From: Candidatus Kaiserbacteria bacterium RIFCSPHIGHO2_02_FULL_55_25
GTDB lineage: Bacteria > Patescibacteriota > Minisyncoccia > Phycocordibacterales > UBA2100
Assembly (NCBI GenBank): GCA_001781335.1
Contig: MFLL01000027.1
Location: forward strand, 1 to 39,720
DNA length: 39,720 nt
Direction: 5' to 3'
Position numbers and translations under genes: made by a program
Part shown: positions 7,141 to 15,282 of the stretch, one piece after another
Numbering within the stretch: the first letter of the stretch is position 1
How the letters are laid out: each line of letters begins with the position of its first letter
The notes under the pieces: model-generated
Told to the model about the DNA's origin: nothing
Databases searched by the model: none
Seen by the model: only the letters and a program-made list of their open reading frames with translations

Positions 7141-9963
7141 ATGGCTGAAAAACCCCAAAAATCCGATGTTGCAAAGCGGGAGGAGGAAATACTCGCGTTT
7201 TGGCAGGAGCGGGGTATTTTCAAGAAATCCCTCGAAAAGCACGCTCCGTTGGGCGAATTTGTTTTCTACGAAGGACCGCCGACCGCCAACGGCCGCCCCG
7301 GCATCCACCACTTGGAGAGCCGTGCGTTCAAAGACGCAATTCCGCGCTACCGCACGATGCGCGGATATCACGTGCGTCGCAAAGCAGGGTGGGACACGCA
7401 CGGATTGCCGGTCGAGCTCGAAGTAGAAAAAGAAATCGGGAGCAAAAGCAAAAAAGATATTGAGGCGTACGGTATCGCGAAGTTTAATGCGAAGTGCAAA
7501 GAGAGTGTCCTGCGCTATATCGGCGAGTGGCGCACATTTAGCGACCGTATCGCGTTTTGGCAGGATTACGACAATACCTATTTCACATTCGACAATGCAT
7601 ACATCGAATCGGTGTGGAATATTTTGAAAACGGCGCACGAGCGCAAACTGCTCTACAAGGATTACAAGGTCGTCCCATGGTGCCCTCGTTGCGGCACGGC
7701 GCTCTCATCGCACGAAGTCGCGCAGGGGTACGACGAAGCGAAAGACCCGTCGGTGTATGTGAAGTTTGAACTTATTGACGACAGCCCTTCGACAAGCTCA
7801 GGGCAGGCCAAAACATATGTTTTGGCCTGGACAACGACGCCGTGGACCTTGCCGGGGAACGTCGCGCTCGCAGTCGGCGAAGACGTCGATTATGTAAAAG
7901 TGAATACGGAAACGGGTTTGCTCTGGATGGCAAAGGCACGTGCGGAAACGATTGCGCCGGGCGCAGAAATTCTTGAGGAAGTGAAGGGGAGTGAACTCGT
8001 GGGCAGAACATACAAACCGTTGTTCCCGTTTCTCGCGCAGGCAAATCTTCCGCAAAAAGAGCGCGAGAAAATGCAAAACGCGCACAAGGTATATGCGGCG
8101 GATTTCGTCTCGACCGAAGACGGCACCGGCATCGTGCACACCGCTGTCATGTACGGCGCCGACGACTTCGAACTCGGGACAAAAGTCGGACTTCCCAAAT
8201 ATCACTTGGTAGGACAGGATGGAAAATTCACGCAGGATGCCGGATTGTTCGCGGGGAAATTCGTCAAAGATGCCGACGCGGATGTCATCGACGAGCTGAA
8301 ACGAAGCGGCGCACTGTTCAAGCAGGAAGTCATCGAACACACCTATCCGTTCTGCTGGCGTTGCAAGACGCCGCTTCTCTACTACGCGGACAACTCGTGG
8401 TATCTCGCCATGTCGCACATCAAGGGCACGCTCATCAAAGAAAATGAGGGTATTCACTGGGAGCCGGAGCACATTCGCGAGGGCAGGTTCGGAGAATGGC
8501 TCAAAGACTTGAAGGATTGGGCCATCAGCCGTAGCCGCTACTGGGGTACACCACTTCCCATATGGGAATGTGCTACGTGCAAAGAATTCACGGTCATCGG
8601 CTCGGTCGCCGAATTGAAGGAAAAAACAGGCAGTGTGCCGGACGACTTGCACCGTCCGCATATCGACGGATTTACGTTTAGCTGTACCTGCGGCGGCGAA
8701 ATGCGCCGTGTGCCGGAAGTTCTCGACGTGTGGTTCGACTCGGGCGCGATGCCTTTTGCGCAAGACCATTATCCTTTCGCGGGAAAAAAATTATTGTATC
8801 CGGCAGACTACATCTGCGAAGCCATCGACCAGACGCGCGGCTGGTTTTATACCTTGCATGCGGTGGGCAATATCATGGGGCGCGGCAAGTCGTTCAAGAA
8901 TGTCATTTGTCTCGGGCACATTCTCGATGCCAAAGGAAAAAAGATGTCCAAGTCGCTCGGCAACATAGTGGTTCCCGGTGCGGTCATCGACAAATACGGC
9001 GTCGATGCGTTGCGCTTTTTCATGTTCACGGTAAATGCGCCGGGGGATAGCAAGAATTTCGACGAGCGGCTCGTAGATGAAATCGTCAAGAAAAATCTCG
9101 GACGGCTCGGCAACGTCCTTTCCTTTTATCAGCTCTATGCCGACGGGACGGAGCGAGATTGGCAGAGCGGGCATATTTTGGACAAGTGGATAATCGCGCG
9201 GCTCGACGAGCTTATCGGCTCGGTGACCAATGGCTTTGAAAAATATCAGCTCGATGTCGCCACACGCCCCATCGCGGGGTTCATCGACGATTTGTCGGTG
9301 TGGTACCTGCGTCGCTCGCGCGACCGCTTCAAGGAGGAGGGGCCGGACAAAAAAGCCGCGCTCGCGACACTGCGTTTTGTGCTCCACCGGCTCTCCCTCG
9401 TGATAGCGCCGACAATGCCGTTTTTTGCTGAATATCTTTTCCAATCAATCCGTGAGGAGGAAGACGAAGAGAGTGTACATCTCGCCACGTGGCCGGAAGT
9501 GTCGAACCAACCGACGTTCTGGAGAAAACTTTTCGGCAGGAATGACGCGCGGGCCACGCTCAAATCGATGGAGGAGGCGCGTGCGCTCGTTACGCAGACG
9601 CTTGAAGCGCGGGACAAGGCGGGCATCAAGGTCCGCCAGCCGCTCGGAAAGCTGTTTGTACCCGTTGCATCCAAGTTGCCCAAGGCGCTTCTCGATGTCA
9701 TTGCCGAGGAGGTGAATGTAAAGAGTATTGAGAAGAAAGGAAGTGCCGTGACTCTCGACACGACACTGACTGATGAACTGCGGGAGGAAGGATTTGTGCG
9801 CGACACCATCCGTGAGATACAGGCGTACCGCAAAGAGCAGAAACTTCGCCCCGGCGAGCCTGCGGTATACCGCATGCAAACATCACCGGAAAACCGCGCA
9901 ATCATTGAGAAAAATCGCAATCAGATAGAAAAGACGACCCACACAAGCATCGAGTTTACCTAG
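7141..9963 (+). CDS. ileS: Isoleucyl-tRNA synthetase
   Basis: EGPPTANGRPGIHHLESRAFKD...AWTTTPWTLPGNVAL...LDAKGKKMSKSLGNIV. Confidence 0.97.
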   Translation: MAEKPQKSDVAKREEEILAFWQERGIFKKSLEKHAPLGEFVFYEGPPTANGRPGIHHLESRAFKDAIPRYRTMRGYHVRRKAGWDTHGLPVELEVEKEIGSKSKKDIEAYGIAKFNAKCKESVLRYIGEWRTFSDRIAFWQDYDNTYFTFDNAYIESVWNILKTAHERKLLYKDYKVVPWCPRCGTALSSHEVAQGYDEAKDPSVYVKFELIDDSPSTSSGQAKTYVLAWTTTPWTLPGNVALAVGEDVDYVKVNTETGLLWMAKARAETIAPGAEILEEVKGSELVGRTYKPLFPFLAQANLPQKEREKMQNAHKVYAADFVSTEDGTGIVHTAVMYGADDFELGTKVGLPKYHLVGQDGKFTQDAGLFAGKFVKDADADVIDELKRSGALFKQEVIEHTYPFCWRCKTPLLYYADNSWYLAMSHIKGTLIKENEGIHWEPEHIREGRFGEWLKDLKDWAISRSRYWGTPLPIWECATCKEFTVIGSVAELKEKTGSVPDDLHRPHIDGFTFSCTCGGEMRRVPEVLDVWFDSGAMPFAQDHYPFAGKKLLYPADYICEAIDQTRGWFYTLHAVGNIMGRGKSFKNVICLGHILDAKGKKMSKSLGNIVVPGAVIDKYGVDALRFFMFTVNAPGDSKNFDERLVDEIVKKNLGRLGNVLSFYQLYADGTERDWQSGHILDKWIIARLDELIGSVTNGFEKYQLDVATRPIAGFIDDLSVWYLRRSRDRFKEEGPDKKAALATLRFVLHRLSLVIAPTMPFFAEYLFQSIREEEDEESVHLATWPEVSNQPTFWRKLFGRNDARATLKSMEEARALVTQTLEARDKAGIKVRQPLGKLFVPVASKLPKALLDVIAEEVNVKSIEKKGSAVTLDTTLTDELREEGFVRDTIREIQAYRKEQKLRPGEPAVYRMQTSPENRAIIEKNRNQIEKTTHTSIEFT
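7785..7807 (+). repeat. CCCTTCGACAAGCTCAGGGCAGG repeat in ileS
   Basis: cccttcgacaagctcagggcagg encoding PSTSSGQA; abuts the perfect 26-bp palindrome caggccaaaacatatgttttggcctg (7804-7829). Confidence 0.75.
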
Positions 9964-10010
9964 TCCCTAGAACCCAGCCAGTGAGAGCACGGTTCAGTGT
10001 GCAAAAAGCC

Positions 10011-10016
10011 TATAAT
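10011..10016 (+). promoter_or_regulatory. -10 box TATAAT 6 nt upstream of ATG 10023
   Basis: Exact TATAAT at 10011-10016. Confidence 0.55.
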
Positions 10017-10022
10017 ATCCAT

Positions 10023-11141
10023 ATGTTTCGTAAGAAAGCGGAGAAAGAGAAGTTATTCATACGTGTACTTCAATGGGCTTCCGATAGAGGCTCAGCAGGT
10101 TTCAAGCTAAACGAGTTGAAAAAGGCTATTGCGGATGATGAGGAAGAGTGGACATGGATACAACGGATGGTATTGGGTGAGATCCACGGAAATCCAATTT
10201 TAATTGCGCATCTAGGCTCTCATCATAAAAAAGAGGGGGAATACAATTATTTTATAACCGGGGCAGGTGCCTCAGCACTGGTAGACTACGTGGCGCTTAG
10301 AGAGGCGCGTAAGAGTTCCCATAGCGCCACTATTTGGGCAGCTGTCTCGTTCGGAGTGGCGATTGTATCTTTGCTGATAGCCGCAATCGTTGGAGGTTTT
10401 CAAATTAGGTCAACATATCTTGCACAAAAAACACTAGAAATATCGGCCAACCCCGTGCTCAACATCACGCACGATCCGAGCGAAGTACCCGACGGTACAG
10501 ATGAGGTAACAATAGCCGCTGGCCTCATTCCGCTAAAAGAATCGAAGTTGAACCTACTTTTAATCAACAATTCTGTCTCATCAATCGAACAGGCGGACAT
10601 GCGAATGACGTTGTGGCAACTTTATGTAAATAAAGAAAACAGACATCTGACCGTTTGTCCGCTCGGTTATGTAGATCACCATTCCAACCCGCACTTTACA
10701 CTAACTCATTTGGGAACGACCAACCTTTTCAATAACAAGTTTAATCTTCGCGAGGGTGAGGCGTACCCGTTCGATCTGGACCTAGTTCACTTAAACGAAA
10801 TACAGTCAACGTCAGACGATGCAATAATTCTTCTAAAAATTGATGTCAATTTTGTTAAGTCTGCGAGTCAAAGCAACCATAGCTATGTAAAGTTACTTGT
10901 ACTGAATTCTTTCGACGGGAATGCTCTCGATCCAAATATTGCTCCTACACTGGCAATGGGATTAGCCGATAGAAAGGAGGAGGTAGCCTGGGAAGGATTT
11001 AAATTCCCGTCACTCTTGCACCCCTTTCAAGAAGAGGAATTTCTTAAGTATTTTGAAGTTCCAACTCCGGATCTTGATCTGACACCTTCAGGCTGTCGGG
11101 AATTTCGGCTTTCAAAAGAATTAAGAACGATATACTATTAA
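10023..11141 (+). CDS. Hypothetical membrane protein: cytosolic N-terminal domain, one TM helix, large C-terminal domain
   Basis: Start refined to ATG 10023 (MFRKKAEKEKLFIRV); TM segment SATIWAAVSFGVAIVSLLIAAIVGGFQI. Confidence 0.65.
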   Translation: MFRKKAEKEKLFIRVLQWASDRGSAGFKLNELKKAIADDEEEWTWIQRMVLGEIHGNPILIAHLGSHHKKEGEYNYFITGAGASALVDYVALREARKSSHSATIWAAVSFGVAIVSLLIAAIVGGFQIRSTYLAQKTLEISANPVLNITHDPSEVPDGTDEVTIAAGLIPLKESKLNLLLINNSVSSIEQADMRMTLWQLYVNKENRHLTVCPLGYVDHHSNPHFTLTHLGTTNLFNNKFNLREGEAYPFDLDLVHLNEIQSTSDDAIILLKIDVNFVKSASQSNHSYVKLLVLNSFDGNALDPNIAPTLAMGLADRKEEVAWEGFKFPSLLHPFQEEEFLKYFEVPTPDLDLTPSGCREFRLSKELRTIYY

Positions 11142-11247
11142 ATCTGTCCAAGGAGCCTCATTTCGCTATTCTTAAAAGTGTTGATTTGGTCGCAGGGCTG
11201 CGCGGTTATCAATAGTTCGAGTCCAAGGAGTTCAGCACCTATCCCGT

Positions 11248-11820
11248 ATGTATCAGAAATACAACACCGAGGCGCTTGTTTTGGGAAGCCGCGAAACGGG
11301 GGAGAGCGACCGCGTGTATGCGCTTTTTACAAAAGACTTCGGACTCGTGCGCGCTCGCGCGAGCTCGGTTCGCTCGGAGAAATCTCTGATGCGCTACGCG
11401 CTACAAAATTATTCACTGGCGAATATATCACTCGTGAAGGGGAAGCGCGGGTGGCGCGCAGCAGGCGCGACGGCAATCAAAACGGCGTCGGGCGATGTCC
11501 GCGGCGTCGGTGCGTTCGCGCGCATTTCGGAGCTTGTGCTACGGCTCATTCACGGAGAAGAGGCAAATGAGTATCTGTTTGCGGCACTTTCCGAGGCGCA
11601 CGATGCGCTCATGCGGGAGAAATGCGACGCGTTCGGGATGATAGAAATAGTTTGCGTCGCGCGTATTCTCTACACACTCGGTTATATTTCAAACGAAGCA
11701 CTCTCGACCGCATTATTCACGCACACCGCGTACACCGGCGAGTCGCTGCTCGAGGCGGAGACCATGCGCGACAAGCTGCTCTCTTCTATCAACAAAGCGA
11801 TTGCCGAAACGCAGCTCTAA
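11248..11820 (+). CDS. recO: DNA repair protein RecO
   Basis: MYQKYNTEALVLGSRETGESDRVYALFTKDFGLVRARASSVRSEKSLMRYALQNYS. Confidence 0.85.
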   Translation: MYQKYNTEALVLGSRETGESDRVYALFTKDFGLVRARASSVRSEKSLMRYALQNYSLANISLVKGKRGWRAAGATAIKTASGDVRGVGAFARISELVLRLIHGEEANEYLFAALSEAHDALMREKCDAFGMIEIVCVARILYTLGYISNEALSTALFTHTAYTGESLLEAETMRDKLLSSINKAIAETQL

Positions 11821-11836
11821 AGGTAGTCTCTTGTAT

Positions 11837-12265
11837 ATGATAACCATTGAACGTCTAGTAGAGGCGACGCCGAGAGCAGTCGAGGAACTCATAGCCCTTG
11901 GGCGCGACTTGCATTCAGATGACCGTACGATGTCCATAGCTGATTTGGAAGAAATTCTTCGCGACGACAGCGCGATTTGCATGGTCGTGCTAGACAATGG
12001 ACGCATTAAAGGAATGGCGACGCTGTACATCATTCCAAAATTCGGAAGTAAAAACGGACTATTGGAAGACGTAATTGTCTCATCGGAGTATCGCGGGCAA
12101 GGTCTAGGAGAAAAACTCGTTAAGTCACTTATTGAAGAGGCAAAAGCACGACGCGTTAGATCTATCAGCCTGACATCGCGCCCTGTGCGTGTTGCATCTC
12201 ACAAGTTGTACCAAAAGCTAGGTTTTGAAAAAAAGGAAACAGAAGTTTTCAAATTGTTTCTTTGA
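11837..12265 (+). CDS. GNAT family N-acetyltransferase
   Basis: LLEDVIVSSEYRGQGLGEKLVKSLIEEAKARRVRSISLTSRPVRVASHKLYQKLGFEKKE acetyl-CoA binding motif; start refined to ATG 11837. Confidence 0.9.
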   Translation: MITIERLVEATPRAVEELIALGRDLHSDDRTMSIADLEEILRDDSAICMVVLDNGRIKGMATLYIIPKFGSKNGLLEDVIVSSEYRGQGLGEKLVKSLIEEAKARRVRSISLTSRPVRVASHKLYQKLGFEKKETEVFKLFL

Positions 12266-12266
12266 T

Positions 12267-13421
12267 ATGGCGCGGGTAAAAATTAGCGAATACCGAGCCA
12301 AGAAGATTTTGCTTGGTGAGGAGTACAAAGGTGTTCAGTTGCGCTCGAATAATAAGATGGTTATTCCCAAGGGGAAATGGGTGGCAAAAGTAGACCAAGG
12401 CGTAAAAAAGCGCATGAAACAAGGGCTTGTTGTCGTCGGCAAGGTGGGTGCGGATATCCTGAAGGCCATCAGGTCGTGGGAGAAGAAGGGGTTTTCGCAG
12501 TTCTTGCTCGAGCCGCTTGTGCCGCATGAGGCCGGCGAAGAGCAATACTTTTCGATGGAACGTGTCAGAGAAGGAATTCGCTTCTTACATACAAGAGAAG
12601 GCGGAATTGATATAGATGCGCATCCGGAAAAGGTACATACCTATGTATATACAGCGGCGAAAGACATTGCAGACATCTCAAAACGTTCGGGGCTGCCGAA
12701 AGAATTTCTAACGACGGCCATACATGTCTTCGAGAAGAACTTCTTCGGCTTTCTCGAAATAAATCCACTCGTCGTACAAGGGGAAAATATATTTTTGCTT
12801 GACGCGGCGGTACTCGTCGACAGTGCCGGGGAATTCTTTGTGCGTGATTCGTGGAGCGAGGACGACGTGGTACAGGGAAGAGCAAAACATGCCGCAGAAA
12901 CGCGTGTGGAGGAACTCGCCCGCACGACACCGGCGTCTTTCAAGTTGACCGTTCTGAATCCAGACGGCGCACTTTTCTTTCTGCTCTCGGGCGGCGGAGG
13001 CTCAATCGTCATCGCCGATGAAGCGCAGCTTGAGGGTGCGGGGAAGCTCATTGCAAATTACGGGGAATACAGCGGTGGTCCGACGCGCGAGGAGACGTAC
13101 TTGTATGCAAAAGAGGTCATAACGCTCATGCTTGCTTCACGCGCCAAGAAAAAGGCGCTTATTATCGCGGGCGGTGTCGCCAACTTTACCGATGTGCGCT
13201 CGACGTTTCTCGGCATCATTGATGCACTCACAGAAGTTGCGCCGGCGCTTCGCAAAGCCGGAGTGAAAGTGTTTGTCCGCCGCGGCGGACCAAACGAGAC
13301 GGCGGGGCTTGCGCTTATGCGCGAATTTCTTGAGCGCGAAGAATTACTTGGCTCCGTTCACGGCTCGGACGATATTATTACCTCTGCTGTCGGTGACGCG
13401 ATTGCGGCCGCTCCTGTATGA
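12267..13421 (+). CDS. aclB: ATP-citrate lyase small (ATP-grasp/CCS-beta) subunit
   Basis: FLEINPLVVQ...LLDAAVLVDSAGEF; SFKLTVLNPDGALFFLLSGGGGSIVIADEAQLEGAGKLIANYGEYSGGPTREETYLYAKEV; FVRRGGPNETAGLALM; resembles the ACLY N-terminal half. Confidence 0.85.
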   Translation: MARVKISEYRAKKILLGEEYKGVQLRSNNKMVIPKGKWVAKVDQGVKKRMKQGLVVVGKVGADILKAIRSWEKKGFSQFLLEPLVPHEAGEEQYFSMERVREGIRFLHTREGGIDIDAHPEKVHTYVYTAAKDIADISKRSGLPKEFLTTAIHVFEKNFFGFLEINPLVVQGENIFLLDAAVLVDSAGEFFVRDSWSEDDVVQGRAKHAAETRVEELARTTPASFKLTVLNPDGALFFLLSGGGGSIVIADEAQLEGAGKLIANYGEYSGGPTREETYLYAKEVITLMLASRAKKKALIIAGGVANFTDVRSTFLGIIDALTEVAPALRKAGVKVFVRRGGPNETAGLALMREFLEREELLGSVHGSDDIITSAVGDAIAAAPV

Positions 13422-15253
13422 ATATTCTTCAACGGGTCCGAAAGGGTGATGATGGAGTATTGGTGTTCGGCAACCATCCGGCCGTCGTGCAATCGATACT
13501 CGACTTCGATTATCTCTCCGGCAAGAAAGAGCCGTCGGTCGTCGGCATCATCGCGGGCAACCGCTCTGCTCAGAAGTTTTTTTTCGGAAAAAGCGAGATA
13601 CTCGTGCCGTGTTTCAAGTCCGTTGCGGATATCCCGAAGCATTTGAGACCGCGCGTGCAATGGATGCTCAATCTGCAGTCAGGCAGGCGGGCGTACGAGT
13701 CGACCGTTGCCTTTTTTGAAGCGTTTCCGCAGGCACTCGGCGGCCATATTTTCGCTGAAAATATGCCTGAAATGCAAGCTACGGAGCTTATCGCCCGTTT
13801 CGGCAGAAAACATCTCATAGCGGGACCCTCGGGCGTCGGCATCCTCGTCCCGGGGCATCTCAAGCTCGGTGCGATAGGTGGTGTCGACATGCATCAGATA
13901 GAGGCGGGCAAGCTCTCGACCGCCGGCTCGGTTGCGGTCGTCTCCACGTCCGGCGGGATGACCAACGAGCTCATCCGCGCAGTCGCCGCGGCGGAGAAAC
14001 GAGTATCGTTTTCCGTCGCCATCGGCGGCGACCGGTTTCCCGTCACCTCGCTCACCGACGTGCTGAAGCTTGCGCAAAACGACGAGGCAACGAAAGCAAT
14101 CGTGTATTTCGGCGAGCTCGGCGGCAGCGATGAGTATGAAATAGTTGAAATGCTCAAGACGCGGACGCTCACGAAACCGGTATTGTGCTACATCGCCGGT
14201 ATTATCGACGAAGCATTCGATGAACACATGCAATTCGGACATGCCAAAGCGCTCGTCGCGCGCAAAGATGAAAGTGCGCGCGCCAAACGTGAAGCGCTCC
14301 GCGAGGCGGGAGCGCTCGCGCCGGAGACATTCCCCGAGTTTCTGCGCGAAATGGCGCGACTTCCGTCCGCGCCTGTTCGCCTGCCTGCCGCGAAGCGCTC
14401 GCGTGTGGCGCAGGCAGGTGATAGGGTAGTGGATATTATGTCGCTCACGAACCGGCAGAAAAGCATTCTTTCCACGCGCGAAATCGTCGACCTCGATGCG
14501 GTGCCGCAATTCGTGCGCGGCGGAAAACTCGCGAAGCAAAAAGACAACGGGTTTGCCGCGGCCGCGCTCTCTGCGTTGCTCGGTAGCGAAGTCTCCCCCG
14601 TCACTGCGGCGTTCGTCGAAAATATCTTTGAACTTTTGATAGACCACGGCGGCCATGTCTCCGGCGCGGTCAATACGATGGTCACGGCGCGCGCGGGCCG
14701 CGACATGGTCTCGTCGCTTGCCGCGGGGTTACTCACAGTGGGACCGCGTTTTGGCGGCGCGGTGAACGCCGCTGCGGAGCAATGGCTCGACGGTGTTGCT
14801 CAAGATGCTGATGCCGCGGATTTTGTCGAAGCGCGGACAAAAAAGGGTGCGCTGCTCGCGGGCATCGGCCACCGCAAGTACCGCGTCGGGCTCGGCGACC
14901 CGCGCGTCGCCGCTCTCTCCGGGTTCGCAAAGCTGCTCAAAAAACATCCGCACTACGATTTCGCGCGTGATGTCGAGAAAGTGACGACCCGCAAGAGCGG
15001 TAGCCTCATCCTCAATGTCGACGGTGTGATGGCGGCGCTCCTTTTGGATATTCTCGCCGAGAAAGAGGGTTATTCTGCGGCACAACTGCAGAAACTCACT
15101 GAAGCGGAGTTTTTCAATGCGCTTTTTATCATCCCGCGTACAGTCGGTTTCATTGCGCACTTCATCGAGCAAAAACAGAACGACGAGGGATTGTTCCGCT
15201 TGCCGGACGAACTCCTCTTTGAGCGAAAGAAAGGGCCAAAAAAAGGGGAATAG
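13418..15253 (+). CDS. aclA: ATP-citrate lyase large (CCS-alpha + citrate-synthase homology) subunit
   Basis: Catalytic-His segment MQFGHAKALVARKDESARAKREALREAGALAPETF; citrate synthase part DHGGHVSGAVNTMVTARAGRDMVSSLAAGLLTVGPRFGGAVNAAAEQW...GIGHRKYR...SLILNVDGVMAALLLD. ATGA overlap with aclB. Confidence 0.87.
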   Translation: MNILQRVRKGDDGVLVFGNHPAVVQSILDFDYLSGKKEPSVVGIIAGNRSAQKFFFGKSEILVPCFKSVADIPKHLRPRVQWMLNLQSGRRAYESTVAFFEAFPQALGGHIFAENMPEMQATELIARFGRKHLIAGPSGVGILVPGHLKLGAIGGVDMHQIEAGKLSTAGSVAVVSTSGGMTNELIRAVAAAEKRVSFSVAIGGDRFPVTSLTDVLKLAQNDEATKAIVYFGELGGSDEYEIVEMLKTRTLTKPVLCYIAGIIDEAFDEHMQFGHAKALVARKDESARAKREALREAGALAPETFPEFLREMARLPSAPVRLPAAKRSRVAQAGDRVVDIMSLTNRQKSILSTREIVDLDAVPQFVRGGKLAKQKDNGFAAAALSALLGSEVSPVTAAFVENIFELLIDHGGHVSGAVNTMVTARAGRDMVSSLAAGLLTVGPRFGGAVNAAAEQWLDGVAQDADAADFVEARTKKGALLAGIGHRKYRVGLGDPRVAALSGFAKLLKKHPHYDFARDVEKVTTRKSGSLILNVDGVMAALLLDILAEKEGYSAAQLQKLTEAEFFNALFIIPRTVGFIAHFIEQKQNDEGLFRLPDELLFERKKGPKKGE

Positions 15254-15282
15254 CTACCACCGCTGCGTGATAGAATTGTCGA

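Noticed and set aside
7798-8769. 323-aa minus-strand ORF inside ileS
   Set aside because: Shadow ORF opposite conserved IleS coding sequence.
11178-11240. tRNA-like T-arm (agttcgagtcc) upstream of recO
   Set aside because: Flanking bases do not form the T stem and no acceptor or anticodon arms are visible.
13679-14656. 325-aa minus-strand ORF inside aclA
   Set aside because: Shadow ORF opposite well-supported AclA.
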